Below, in pieces: positions 37,670 to 47,532 of a DNA stretch of 64,000 nt. The DNA comes from Bradyrhizobium betae (GTDB lineage: Bacteria; Pseudomonadota; Alphaproteobacteria; Rhizobiales; Xanthobacteraceae). The stretch's first letter is position 1, and every line of letters begins with the position of its first letter. Location of the stretch: NCBI RefSeq assembly GCF_008932115.1, contig NZ_CP044543.1, positions 5,214,501 through 5,278,500 on the forward strand. Reading direction: 5' to 3'. Under the pieces are notes generated by a model, which made no database searches, was not told the DNA's origin, and saw only the letters and a program-made list of their open reading frames with translations. Both the position numbers and the translations under genes were made by a program.

Positions 37670-38337
37670 GCGGCTTTGACGAGACCCTGCTGGAGGACGC
37701 CGACGAGACCGTGCGGGTCCGCTTCGTCGTCAACGGCCGCAAGGTCGCGTGCGAGGTTGCACCTCGGGAGACGCTGGTCGATTGCTTGCGCAATGCGCTC
37801 GAACTGACGGGCACGCACGCTGGCTGCGAGATGGGGGCCTGCGGCGCCTGTCTGGTGCAGCTCGACGGCCGGGCCGTGCATTCCTGCCTGATGTTCGCGG
37901 TGCAGGCCGACGGCGCGAAGATCGACACCATCGAGGGACTGACCGAGAGCGGTGTGATCGCCGATCTCCAGGCCGAATTCCATCGCCGTAACGCCCTGCA
38001 ATGCGGCTTCTGCACACCGGGCATGCTGGTCAATGCCCATGAGCTGCTGTCGCAGGCGGTGCGGCCGAGCCGCGAAGAGATCCGCGACGCGCTGTCGGGC
38101 AATTACTGCCGCTGCACCGGCTATGAGGCAATCATCGATGCCATCGATGCGGTCGCCAAGGCGCGCAGCGATGAGGGGGGACGCCATGAGCGCGCCGCTC
38201 ACCTCGCTCGATCGGCCCAATTCGTACATTGGCCGCTCCGTGCCGCGACCCAACGCGAAGCGGTTGCTTGCCGGGCGCGGGCGCTACGTCAGCGACCTCA
38301 AGCTGCCGCGCATGCTGTATGCTGCCTTCCTGCGTAG
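37666..38337 (+). CDS. Mo-hydroxylase 2[2Fe-2S] subunit (CoxS-like), probable 3' frameshift
   Basis: Residues 1-172 are a normal small subunit: plant-type cluster Cys54, 59, 62 and 74 (CEMGACGAC...C) and the second cluster with Cys113, 116, 148 and 150 (CGFC, CRC). The family ends near residue 170, but here the frame runs on to 223 residues through the start of the large subunit. One extra G in the six-G run at 38175-38180 would give a TGA at 38187-38189, overlapping the next ATG by ATGA like the other junctions in this operon. The true end is therefore probably about 38189. Confidence 0.85.
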   Translation: MSGFDETLLEDADETVRVRFVVNGRKVACEVAPRETLVDCLRNALELTGTHAGCEMGACGACLVQLDGRAVHSCLMFAVQADGAKIDTIEGLTESGVIADLQAEFHRRNALQCGFCTPGMLVNAHELLSQAVRPSREEIRDALSGNYCRCTGYEAIIDAIDAVAKARSDEGGRHERAAHLARSAQFVHWPLRAATQREAVACRARALRQRPQAAAHAVCCLPA

Positions 38338-40560
38338 CCCCTATGCGCATGCAAAGATCATTGCCATCAACACCGAGCAGGCGCGCGCGCTCGAAGGGGT
38401 GCATCTCGTCGCTGTGGGCGCTGATCTCGCAAAGATCTGCACACCCTGGATCGGCACGCTCGATCATTTCAAGGGCATGACCTCGGCACCGCAATTGCCG
38501 CTGCCGCTGGACCGCGTGGTCTGGGCCGGGCAGGCGGTGGTCGCCGTCGTCGCCGACAGCCGGGCGATCGCGGAAGATGCGCTGGAACTGATCGAGGTCG
38601 ACTACGAGGAGTTGCCTCTCGTCGTCGACATCGACGGCGCACGAGAGCCCGGCGGACCGCTGATCAATCCCGATAGCGCCAACAATGTCTGCTTCCGCAG
38701 CCAGCTGGACAGCGGCGCGGTCGACGACGCCTTTGCGCATGCGGCCCATGTGGTGGAAGAGGAGTTCTCCTTCGGCCGCCATACCGCGGTGACCCTGGAG
38801 CCGCGCGCGATCGTGGCCGATTATGATCCCGCGGCCGGCGCGCTCACGGTGCATCACGGCACGCAGACGCCCTATCAATTCCAGGACCTCTATTCGCGCC
38901 ACTACGGCATCCCCGAGGCCCGCGTTCGCGTCATCGCGACCGATATCGGCGGCTCCTTCGGGATGAAGCTGCATGTTTATCACGAGGACATGGCGGTGGT
39001 CGGCCTCTCGATCCTGCTCGGCCGTCCCGTCAAATACGTTGCCGACCGCATCGAGTCCTTCGTCTCCGACATTCACGCCCGTGACCATCGCGTCCATGCC
39101 CGCATGGCGCTCGATGCCAAGGGCGAGATCCTGGCAATGGACGTCGTGGACCTGACCGCGATCGGCGCGTTCTCGACCTATCCGCGCACCAGCGTGGTCG
39201 AGGGCAACCAGGTGATCCGCCTGATGGGTGCGCCCTACCGCTTCAAGAACTATCGCGCCGCGCTCGAGGTGATCTTCCAGAACAAGGTCCAGACCAGCCA
39301 GTACCGCGCCGTCGGACATCCCATCGCCTGCGCCGTCACCGAGCGGCTGGTCGACATGGCCGCGGCGAAACTGAGCCTCGATCCCTTCGCGATCCGTGCG
39401 CAGAACGTGATCGCCGATGACGCCTATCCGCAGACCTCGCCGACCGGCTACCGCTTCGAGGCGCTGTCGCACCAGGCCTGCCTGAAGCGCCTCCACGAGA
39501 TGATGGACTATGACGCGCTGCGTGCCGAGCAGGCGGAGTTGCGCAAGCGCGGGGTCCATCGTGGCATCGGCATCGCGGCCTTTGTCGAGATCACCAATCC
39601 CAGCCCGGCGTTCTATGGCGTCGGCGGTGCGCGCATCTCCTCGCAGGACGGCGCGATCCTCAGCCTGACCCCGTCCGGCGAGGTACGCTGCCTGATCTCG
39701 GTGACCGAGCAGGGGCAGGGCACCGAGGCGATCATCAGCCAGATCGTGGCCGATCAGCTCGGGCTCGCGCAGGAGCGCGTCAAGGTCATCACCGGGGATA
39801 CCGAGGTGACGCCCCATGGCGGCGCGACCTGGGCCTGCCGCGGCGCCGGCATCGGCGGCGAGACCGCGCTGCAGGCGACGCGCGCGCTCAAGCGCAACAT
39901 TCTGGAGATCGCCGCGCTGATCCTCCAGGAGCAGCCGTCGGCGCTCGACATCATCGATGGCGAGGTGGTGGATGCCGCGACGCGGAACCAGCGGATGCCG
40001 ATCTCCGAGATTGCGCGCATCGCCTATTTTCGCTCCGACACGCTGCCGCCGGGCACGCAGGCGCAGCTCACCGTCAGCCATCACTTTGCCCCGCAGGGCT
40101 ATCCCTTCGCCTTCACCAACGGCATCCAGGGCTGCTTGCTGGAGGTCGATGTCGAGACCGGCTTCATCAAGGTGCTGAAGCATTTCATCGTCGAGGATTG
40201 CGGCCGCGTCATCAACCCGATGCTGGTGGACGAGCAGCTGCGCGGCGGCATCGTGCAGGGGCTGGGCGCGGCACTGTTCGAGGAATGCCGCTACAGCGAG
40301 ACCGGCCAGCTCATGAACGGTTCGCTGGCCGATTACCTCGTCCCGATGCCGATGGAAATGCCCGACATCGTCATCGGCCATGTCGAGACGCCGACGGCGG
40401 ACACCGTGCTCGGCGCCAAGGGGTTGGCGAGGCCGGCACCGCGGCGGCGTCCGCCTGTGTGCTCAACGCCGTCAACGACGCGCTCCTGCCGTTCGATGCG
40501 ACGATCAATTCAATTCCGATCACGCCGACGAAAGTCCTGAAAGCCCTGAAGCGGTTCTAG
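38186..40560 (+). pseudogene. Mo-hydroxylase large (molybdopterin) subunit, frameshifted near the C-terminus
   Basis: About 790 residues of a xanthine dehydrogenase-family large subunit: IGRSVPRPNAKRLLAGRGRY start, GGSFGMK, and QYRAVGHP in the substrate loop, which is neither the type I (AYRCSFR) nor type II (AYRGAGR) CO dehydrogenase signature, so CO is unlikely to be the substrate. The four-G run at 40420-40423 shifts the frame; one more G restores GVGEAGTAAASACVLNAVND, which contains the catalytic Glu of the family. As written the frame ends at 40540 without that Glu and the enzyme would be inactive. An associated importer suggests an imported aromatic or heterocyclic substrate. Confidence 0.85.
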
Positions 40561-40583
40561 AAAAAAGACAATTGGAGGAAATC

Positions 40584-41825
40584 ATGCCCAAATCCGGTTC
40601 GACCTCGAAGATCACCCGCCGCACCGCGCTCGCTGGCCTGTCGGCCGGCGCGGCTCTGCTCGCCATGCCTCGTCTCGGCCGGGCCGCGGACGAGACCATC
40701 CGCATCGGCTTCCCAACGCCGCTGACCGGACCATTCGCCGCTGAAGCGCGCGACCAGGTCAAATGCGCCGAGCTCGCGGTCAAGCTCGTCAATGACAAGG
40801 GCGGCGTCGGCGGCCGCAAGGTCGAGCTCCTGGTGCGGGACGACAAGCTCAACGCGGGCGAAGCGGCGACCCGTACGCTCGAGCTGATCGAGAAGGACAA
40901 GGTCCATGCCGTGGTCGGCGCGCTCTCCAGCGCCGTGCAGCTCGCGGTCAACGAAGTCACGCGCGCCCGCGGCGTGATCTACGTTTCGATCAGCCAGTCC
41001 GACACCATCAACGAGGTCAAGGATTTCAGCAAGTACACGTTCCACGAGGCTCTCAACCCGCACATGACCACCGCGGCCGTGGCGCGGCAGACCCTGAAGA
41101 AGGGCATGAAGGTCGCCCATCTCGTCGCCGACTATGCCTATGGCCACGAGATGCTGCGTGGCTTCAAGCGCGCGCAGACCGCGATCGGTGCCGAGACCGT
41201 CGGCGAGATCCTGCATCCGTTCGGTGCGGCCGATTATTCGACCTTCATGCCGCGTCTGATGTCGCTGCGGCCTGACGTGCTCTGCATTTCCAATTTCGGC
41301 CGCGATCAGGCCAATGCGATCAAGCAGGCGGTGGATTTCGGCGTCAAGCAGCAGATGAAGATCGTCGTGCCCGTCATCCTGCACAACCAGCGCCTCGCGG
41401 TCGGACCCGACGTGTTCGAGGGCGTCGTCGGCGGCTCCAACTATTTCTGGGGCCTGGAGACGCAGAGCAAGTCGGCCGCCAGCTTCAATGCGGCGTTCAA
41501 GGCCGCCAACGGCGGCGCGATCCCGACCGATTACGGCGCCTATGGCTATTCCGGCGTCGGATCGTTGCTGGCAGCAATGCAGGCTGCCGGCGGAACCGAT
41601 ACCGACAAGGTCGTCGATGCCCTGGAGAAGCTGCAATACGACCTCACCAAGGGTCCGCAGCATTACCGCAAATGCGACCATCAGTCGGTGCAGTCGGTGC
41701 TGGTGCTGGAGTCCAAGAAGAAGTCCGCGATGGCGAACGACAATGATCTGTTCGCGATCCTGGCCAACGATGCGGGGTCCGATGACATGCTGCGCAGCTG
41801 CAGCGAGCTCGGCCACGCGACCTGA
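40584..41825 (+). CDS. Branched-chain-type ABC transporter substrate-binding protein
   Basis: A 413-residue type I periplasmic binding protein (LivK-like). A twin-arginine signal (ITRRTALAGLSAGAALLAM) precedes IRIGFPTPLTGPFAAEARDQ and the ligand lobes. GGAGG is close to the ATG at 40584. It follows the Mo-hydroxylase genes directly and begins the importer set. Proteins of this branch next to Mo-hydroxylases often bind aromatic or N-heterocyclic compounds rather than amino acids; here that is inference. Confidence 0.9.
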   Translation: MPKSGSTSKITRRTALAGLSAGAALLAMPRLGRAADETIRIGFPTPLTGPFAAEARDQVKCAELAVKLVNDKGGVGGRKVELLVRDDKLNAGEAATRTLELIEKDKVHAVVGALSSAVQLAVNEVTRARGVIYVSISQSDTINEVKDFSKYTFHEALNPHMTTAAVARQTLKKGMKVAHLVADYAYGHEMLRGFKRAQTAIGAETVGEILHPFGAADYSTFMPRLMSLRPDVLCISNFGRDQANAIKQAVDFGVKQQMKIVVPVILHNQRLAVGPDVFEGVVGGSNYFWGLETQSKSAASFNAAFKAANGGAIPTDYGAYGYSGVGSLLAAMQAAGGTDTDKVVDALEKLQYDLTKGPQHYRKCDHQSVQSVLVLESKKKSAMANDNDLFAILANDAGSDDMLRSCSELGHAT

Positions 41826-41836
41826 AGCCTGTTACC

Positions 41837-42711
41837 ATGGACCTGTCGCTGATCATCATGCAGCTTCTCTCCGGGATCGCCCTTGGCGCGGTCCTGGTGA
41901 TCACTGCGCTTGGACTGACGATCGTGTTCGGCATGCTGGGGGTGGTCAATTTCGCCCATGGCGCGCTGTTCATGATCGGGGCCTATGCGGGGCTGTATCT
42001 GGCATCGCTCACCGGAAGCTTTTGGTGGGGGTTGCTGCTCGCGCCCATCTTGATCGGCGCCTTCGGCATGCTGATCGAGTTCGTCCTGATCCGCAGGCTC
42101 TACGGACGCTCGATCGACGATCCGCTGCTGCTTACCTTCGGCCTAAGCTACATCCTGGTCGAGGGCGTGCGTATCGTGTTCGGCAGCGACGGCATTCCGT
42201 TTCCGACCCCGCCGCAGCTGGTCGGCGTGCTTGATCTCGGCATTGGCTTCTTTCCGCGCTACCGGTTGTTCGTCATAGCCCTTGTGGCGGTGGTGCTGCT
42301 GGTGCTCTGGCTGACGCTGGAGAAGACCCGCGTCGGCCTGATCGTGCGCGCCGGCGCGCGCGATCCCACCATCATGCAGGTGCTCGGTGTCGATATCGGG
42401 CGGGTCTGGCTGGCGATCTTTGGGCTCGGGTCGGGCTGGCCGCGCTGGGCGGCGTGCTCGCGGGGCCCATGCGCAGCGTCAATCCGGAGATGGGCTCGCT
42501 GGTGCTGGCGGAGGCCTTCGTGGTGACCGTGATCGGCGGCCTCGGCTCGATCGTCGGCGCGGTCGTCGCCGGCCTGATGGTCGGTATCTCCATCAGCCTG
42601 GTGGCGCTGTTTGTCCCTGAAATGGCGACCATCGTGATGTTCGCGTTGATGGCGGTGGTGCTGCTGATCCGTCCGGAGGGCCTGTACGGCGTGAGAGGGA
42701 GGACCGCGTGA
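41837..42711 (+). pseudogene. Branched-chain-type ABC permease, LivH-like (frameshifted)
   Basis: The first ~197 residues are a normal LivH-type permease (MQLLSGIALGAVLVITALGL, FGMLGVVNFAHGALFMIGAY). At the three-G run 42428-42430 the frame is lost; one more G gives GLGVGLAALGGVLAGPMRSV and continues normally to the TGA at 42709-42711. As written the frame ends at 42526. The last third, including the EAA-type contact region, would be missing. Confidence 0.85.
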
Positions 42712-43706
42712 CGCACCCTTCGAGCGGCGAAGCGGTCGCCAAACCGGCCTCCACAGGACTCGGCTGGCTCCTCGAGCAGCGCGTGCTGCTGTCGATTGCG
42801 GTGCTTGCCGTGCTGCCCTGGCTGCTGCCGTCCCAGGCGCTGGCCGTCAACGTCCTGATCTACGGTGTCGTGGTGATGGGCTACAATCTGCTGTTCGGCT
42901 ACACCGGGCTGCTGTCGTTCGGGCAGGCGGCGTTCTTCGGCGCCGGCGCCTACTTCACCGGCATTGCGATCGGCCGCTACGGCATGCCCTGGTTTGCCGC
43001 GGTGCCGATCGCCGTCCTCCTCAGCACCTGCCTTGCCGCCGCGATCGGCATGGTCTCGACGCGCACCCGCGGCATCTATTTCTCCATGGTGACGCTCGCG
43101 CTGGCCCAGCTCGTCTATTACGTCGCGCTTCAGGCCTCCTCCTTCACCGGCGGCGAGAACGGCCTGCGCGGATTCACGGTCGATCGCATCAGTCTGTTTG
43201 GCTTTCAGGTCAATTTTCTCGACCCCGTCAACAAATACTACGTGCTGATGGCCTTCGCGGCGCTGGCGATGTGGTTTCAGTCCCGTATCCTGAATTCGCC
43301 GTTCGGCGCCGTGATCGAGGCGATCCGCGAGAACGAGCAGCGGGCGCGGGCCTGCGGCTATGACGTCGAGCGCAGCAAGCTGATCGTGTTCATGCTGTCG
43401 GGCGCGATCTCCTCGCTCGGCGGCTGCATGCTGGCACTGCATCTGTCGATCGTGCCGCTGGATCTCCTGCACTACCAGACCTCCGGCATGATCGTGATGA
43501 TGGTGCTGCTCGGCGGCGCGCGCAGCTTCTTCGGGCCCTTCGTTGGGGCAGCCAGCTTCCTGATCCTGGAGGACGTCATTTCACTCTGGACGCCGCACTG
43601 GCAGATCTTCGTCGGCGCGATCTTCGTCCTGTTCGTGCTGTTCCTGCCCAAGGGCATCTGGGGCACGCTGCTCGACGCGCTTCGCATCGGAAAGGCGCGG
43701 CCATGA
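42708..43706 (+). CDS. Branched-chain-type ABC permease, LivM-like
   Basis: A 332-residue inner-membrane permease with 8-10 hydrophobic segments. Typical motifs: YNLLFGYTGLLSFGQAAFFG and ENEQRARACGYDVERSKLIVF (loop contacting the ATPase). The GTG start overlaps the previous gene's stop (GTGA). It pairs with the LivH-like permease. Confidence 0.93.
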   Translation: MTHPSSGEAVAKPASTGLGWLLEQRVLLSIAVLAVLPWLLPSQALAVNVLIYGVVVMGYNLLFGYTGLLSFGQAAFFGAGAYFTGIAIGRYGMPWFAAVPIAVLLSTCLAAAIGMVSTRTRGIYFSMVTLALAQLVYYVALQASSFTGGENGLRGFTVDRISLFGFQVNFLDPVNKYYVLMAFAALAMWFQSRILNSPFGAVIEAIRENEQRARACGYDVERSKLIVFMLSGAISSLGGCMLALHLSIVPLDLLHYQTSGMIVMMVLLGGARSFFGPFVGAASFLILEDVISLWTPHWQIFVGAIFVLFVLFLPKGIWGTLLDALRIGKARP

Positions 43707-44458
43707 GCGGCGAACTGCTTCGTGTCGAGGGGATCGGCAAGCGCTTTGGCGGCTTCGTTGCGCTCGAGGGCATTACGGTGTCCTTTGCCGCCGGACAGCT
43801 CACCTCGATCATCGGTCCGAACGGTGCCGGCAAGAGCACCTTCTTCAACATCCTCTCCGGCGCGTTGACCCCAACATCGGGCAAGCTGCACTTCAGGGGA
43901 CGCGAGCTGAGCGGCCTGCCGCAGCACCGTTTCGTGCATCAGGGCATCTCGCGCTCCTACCAGATCACCAACATCTTTCCGGATCTGTCCGTGCACGAGA
44001 ACGTCCGCGTCGCGGCGCAGGCGCTGACCGTGAGCTACGACATCTGGCGCAACCGCGCCCGCCTGACCGAGCTGAACGCGCGCGCCGATGCTGCGCTCGA
44101 CGCCGTCGGGCTGCTCTCCAGGCACGGCGAACTTGCAAAGTTCCTGTCGCACGGCCAGCAGCGCGCGCTGGAGATCGCGATCGCGCTGGTCTCCGAGCCC
44201 GAGCTGCTGTTGCTGGACGAGCCGACCGCGGGCATGGGGCCGGAAGAGACCAAGGACATGGTCGCGCTGCTCGAGCGCCTTGCCGAGAAGCGGACCGTGC
44301 TCCTCGTCGAACACAAGATGAAGATGGTGCTGGGCCTGTCCAAGCGCGTCGTGGTGCTGCATCACGGCCGGCTGCTGGCCGACGGCGCGCCCGACGAGAT
44401 CAGGAGCAACCCGGAAGTCCGCCGGGTCTACCTCGGACAGAGTGAAGGCTATGGCTGA
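43703..44458 (+). CDS. Branched-chain-type ABC ATPase, LivG-like
   Basis: A 251-residue ATPase: Walker A GPNGAGKST, signature LSHGQQRALEIA (the LSHG variant common in LivG), Walker B LLLLDEPTAGM and switch region VLLVEHKMKMV. Overlaps the permease by ATGA and the next ATPase by 8 bases. Confidence 0.94.
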   Translation: MSGELLRVEGIGKRFGGFVALEGITVSFAAGQLTSIIGPNGAGKSTFFNILSGALTPTSGKLHFRGRELSGLPQHRFVHQGISRSYQITNIFPDLSVHENVRVAAQALTVSYDIWRNRARLTELNARADAALDAVGLLSRHGELAKFLSHGQQRALEIAIALVSEPELLLLDEPTAGMGPEETKDMVALLERLAEKRTVLLVEHKMKMVLGLSKRVVVLHHGRLLADGAPDEIRSNPEVRRVYLGQSEGYG

Positions 44459-45170
44459 GACCGCGCTGCTCGAAATCAATGATCTCCACGCCTGGTATGG
44501 CGCGAGTCACATCCTCCACGGCATCTCCCTGCACGTGAATCCGGGCGAGGTGGTCGCTCTCGTCGGCCGCAACGGCGCCGGCAAGACCACGACACTGCGG
44601 GCCATGATGGGTCTGATGCCGAAGGCCACGGGTCGCGTGCGCTTTGCAGGCCAGGAGCTCCTGCCCCTACGCGCCCATCAGCGTTTTCATCTCGGTCTGG
44701 CCTACGTGCCGGAGGAGCGCCGCATCGTTTCCGGGCTCTCCGTGCGCGAGAACCTTCGCCTCGGTCTCGTCGCGGCCGGCGGCGATATCGAGGAGCGCGT
44801 CGCAATCGACGAGATTGCCGAAACCTTCCCGCGCCTCAAGGAGCGGCTTGATCAGGAGGGCGTCACGCTGTCGGGAGGCGAGCAGCAGATGCTCGCGATC
44901 GCCCGCGCGCTGATCGCCAGGCCCAGAATGATCCTGCTCGACGAACCCTCGGAAGGCATCATGCCGGTCCTGGTCGAGGAGATGGGCGTGCTGTTCCGCC
45001 GCCTGCGCGACGAAGGCAAGACGCTGCTGCTGGTCGAGCAGAACGTCGAATGGGCGCTACGGCTCGCCGACCGTGCCGTGATCATCGATCAGGGCGAGGT
45101 GGTGCATGAGAGCAGCGCCGCGGCACTGCTGGCCGACAAGGACATCCAGGAGCGCTACTGCGCGGTGTGA
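44451..45170 (+). CDS. Branched-chain-type ABC ATPase, LivF-like
   Basis: A 239-residue ATPase: Walker A GRNGAGKTT, signature LSGGEQQMLAIARAL, Walker B MILLDEPSEGI, and the LivF-type EQNVEWAL switch. ATG at 44451 lies inside the end of the LivG-like gene. It closes the TetR-controlled operon and ends 6 bases from the convergent GGDEF/EAL stop. Confidence 0.94.
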   Translation: MAETALLEINDLHAWYGASHILHGISLHVNPGEVVALVGRNGAGKTTTLRAMMGLMPKATGRVRFAGQELLPLRAHQRFHLGLAYVPEERRIVSGLSVRENLRLGLVAAGGDIEERVAIDEIAETFPRLKERLDQEGVTLSGGEQQMLAIARALIARPRMILLDEPSEGIMPVLVEEMGVLFRRLRDEGKTLLLVEQNVEWALRLADRAVIIDQGEVVHESSAAALLADKDIQERYCAV

Positions 45171-45176
45171 GCGGCC

Positions 45177-47186
45177 TCAGGCCACGACCTTGGCGCCGGC
45201 GTGGTCGAGCCGCTGCCGTTCGTTCGCGAGATAGTCGCCGATCGCATCGGCCGGCATGGGCTTTGCGAAATAGTAACCCTGGATGAAGTCGCATCCGAGC
45301 CGGCGCAGGCTGTCGAGCTGGGCGCGGGTCTCGACGCCTTCGGCGACGCAGGCAATCTCCATGTCGCCGCACAGGCCCGCCAGTGATTTGATGATCTTGT
45401 GGCTCACCGGATTTTCGTTGATGTCCGCGACGAAGCTGCGGTCGACCTTGATCTTGTCGAGCGGCAGCCGGTGCACGTGGCTCAGCGAGGAATAGCCGGT
45501 CCCGAAATCGTCCAGCGAAATGCCGCAGCCCATGGCCTTCAGCGTCGCGATCGATTGCTGCGCGCGCGCGAAGTCGAAGGTAACGGCGGTCTCGGTGATC
45601 TCGAAATCGATCCGGCGGGGCGGCACGCCGCTCTTCTCGATGATGGAGATCAGCGGCAGGATGCCTTCGGCCGCGCAGACGTCGTGGGCGGAGAGATTGA
45701 ACGACAGGCGGATGTCGTCGGGCCAGGTCCTGGCAGTCGCCAGCGCGCGCCCGAGCAGCGCCTGCGTCAGCGGCCGGATCAGGCCGATGCGCTCGGCGGC
45801 CGGAATGAAATCAGCCGGCGAGACCAGGCCGAGGCGGGAGCTGCGCCAGCGCGCCAGGACCTCGAAGCCGACGGTATGCTCGCTCATGGCGTCCACGATC
45901 GGCTGAAACACCAGGTCCATCTCGGTGTTGAAATCAGCTGTCCGCAGCAAAGTCTCGATGACGCCGCGGCTGCGGATCTCTGCTTCGAGTTCGCTCGAGA
46001 AGATCACGGTGCGGCCGCGCAGATGGCGCTTGGCATGATAGAGCGAATAGTCGGCGCATTCATAGAGCGCCTCTGCCGTCGTCGCCGATTGAGGAAACAG
46101 CGCGAAGCCGATCGAGCAGGACAGGCCGGTATGAGCGGTATCGAGCTGGTAAGGCAGCTTGACCTGGTCGCCGATGCGTTCGCCGAGCCGCGTCAGGTCC
46201 ACATCATCGGGGTCGCCGCACACGACGAGACCGAACTCGTCGCCGCCGAGCCGGGCGAATTCCACCCGCTGCGGACCAAAGCCCTCGCAGACCTCGCGGA
46301 TACGACGGCCCGCCTCGATCAGGACGCGGTCGCCGACCGAGTGCCCGTAATTGTCGTTGATGGGCTTGAAGCCGTCGAGGTCGATGATCCCGACCGCAAC
46401 GCGAACCTTTCTACGCTCGGTGTCAGCGAAGGCGCTCGACAGCTCGGCGAAGAAGCGGCGGCGGTTCGGCAGCTCGGTGAGCGAATCCAGATTGGCGAGG
46501 CGGAAGTTCTCGTCCGACAGCGCTTGCGTCGCTGCCTGCTGTGCCAGCAGCGACTTGCGGCTGGCGACGAGGTCGGCGAAGTCGCGATAGTAGATAAACA
46601 GCACCGTCACCATCGCGCCCGACACGAGGAGGTTATTGACCGCGATCGCCTTCAGCGTCGGCTCCCCCGTCGCCCAGAAGAACAGCACATAGGGTACGTC
46701 GACGACCAGGGTGACGATCAGCGCTGCCGAGCGAAGATGCATCAGCGAGAAGATGCAGCCGATCACGGTCACCGCCATGTAGAAGGCGACCTGGCTCTTG
46801 GCGAAAGGGTCGCCATAAGGGTAGAGCGCGAACGACCATGCGGTGAAGCCGGCGCCGATCGGCAGCGTCATCCAGTTGGTGGAGCGCAGATTGCGCAGGA
46901 TGTCGGCATCGCTGCGCACGAGGTGGCGCTGGCGCAGCCACCAGAAGGTCCGAAGCGCGGCGAACAGGGTCAGCACGGAAGGGACGATCATCGTCAGCCA
47001 GTCCGGCGCCACGTTCACATAGGTGTAGGCGACCGCGATCGTGTTGCTCATGAGGATGAAGTAGAGCAGCGGGATCTGCTTGGAGAAGGCGCTGAACTGC
47101 GCGCGCGTCAGGTCCGGGTTGTCGGCGGGAACGCGAAACAGCCGTATCGCGGCGGCCATGTGAGACTTCAAATCGACGACAGGCAT
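45177..47186 (-). CDS. Membrane-bound GGDEF/EAL cyclic-di-GMP protein
   Basis: A 669-residue protein with five or six membrane spans (about residues 35-200), then a GGDEF domain with intact LGGDEF (314-318) and an EAL domain in which the name motif reads EVL (442-444), keeping the catalytic Glu. SFNLSAHDV, DDFGTGYSSL and EGVETRAQL, needed for metal and substrate binding, are present, so both synthesis and breakdown of c-di-GMP are possible. The I-site RxxD is not seen before GGDEF. ATG at 47186 is preferred to an in-frame TTG at 47213. A single-gene unit. Confidence 0.9.
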   Translation of the reverse strand: MPVVDLKSHMAAAIRLFRVPADNPDLTRAQFSAFSKQIPLLYFILMSNTIAVAYTYVNVAPDWLTMIVPSVLTLFAALRTFWWLRQRHLVRSDADILRNLRSTNWMTLPIGAGFTAWSFALYPYGDPFAKSQVAFYMAVTVIGCIFSLMHLRSAALIVTLVVDVPYVLFFWATGEPTLKAIAVNNLLVSGAMVTVLFIYYRDFADLVASRKSLLAQQAATQALSDENFRLANLDSLTELPNRRRFFAELSSAFADTERRKVRVAVGIIDLDGFKPINDNYGHSVGDRVLIEAGRRIREVCEGFGPQRVEFARLGGDEFGLVVCGDPDDVDLTRLGERIGDQVKLPYQLDTAHTGLSCSIGFALFPQSATTAEALYECADYSLYHAKRHLRGRTVIFSSELEAEIRSRGVIETLLRTADFNTEMDLVFQPIVDAMSEHTVGFEVLARWRSSRLGLVSPADFIPAAERIGLIRPLTQALLGRALATARTWPDDIRLSFNLSAHDVCAAEGILPLISIIEKSGVPPRRIDFEITETAVTFDFARAQQSIATLKAMGCGISLDDFGTGYSSLSHVHRLPLDKIKVDRSFVADINENPVSHKIIKSLAGLCGDMEIACVAEGVETRAQLDSLRRLGCDFIQGYYFAKPMPADAIGDYLANERQRLDHAGAKVVA

Positions 47187-47532
47187 TGCAATACGAGCCC
47201 CGGATCCCTTCAAAACACCGGTGATCTTGCCGCGCGGGGGTAAAGGTCGCGTTAGGCGGGCTTCGCGGGAGGAGCCAGCGCAGGTTGCACGCTACCGCGG
47301 AATTTTCCGGTCGCGTGCATTGGTGAGGCCACGTTAAGGATATCCGGCCGCTGGGGCGTACGTCTCGGGCACAACTTCCCATAATCACCGCAGCTACGAC
47401 CTGCTAACCATGCACGTGACGGAGCGGTGCAGCGTATTGCCGCGCGGCCATGGCTGACGGCCGGCGCGCCTATCGCCTCCCGTTCAGGGAGAGGCGACAG
47501 GCGACCTTGCGGCAGAGAGAGTAAGGCGATCG
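47187..47532. repeat. 346-base gap with a repeat-like hairpin
   Basis: No gene is seen. The right end holds TCGCCTC/GAGGCGA arms (47473-47479 and 47491-47497) around CCCGTTCAGGG, resembling the short intergenic palindromes near 63354. It lies just after the stop of the minus-strand beta-lactamase gene and may end its transcript, but no T-run follows. The left half would hold the GGDEF/EAL promoter. Confidence 0.4.

Noticed and set aside
38186..40560. Annotation as aerobic CO dehydrogenase (CoxL)
   Set aside because: The active-site loop reads QYRAVGHP, not the CO dehydrogenase signature, so only the broad Mo-hydroxylase family is claimed.
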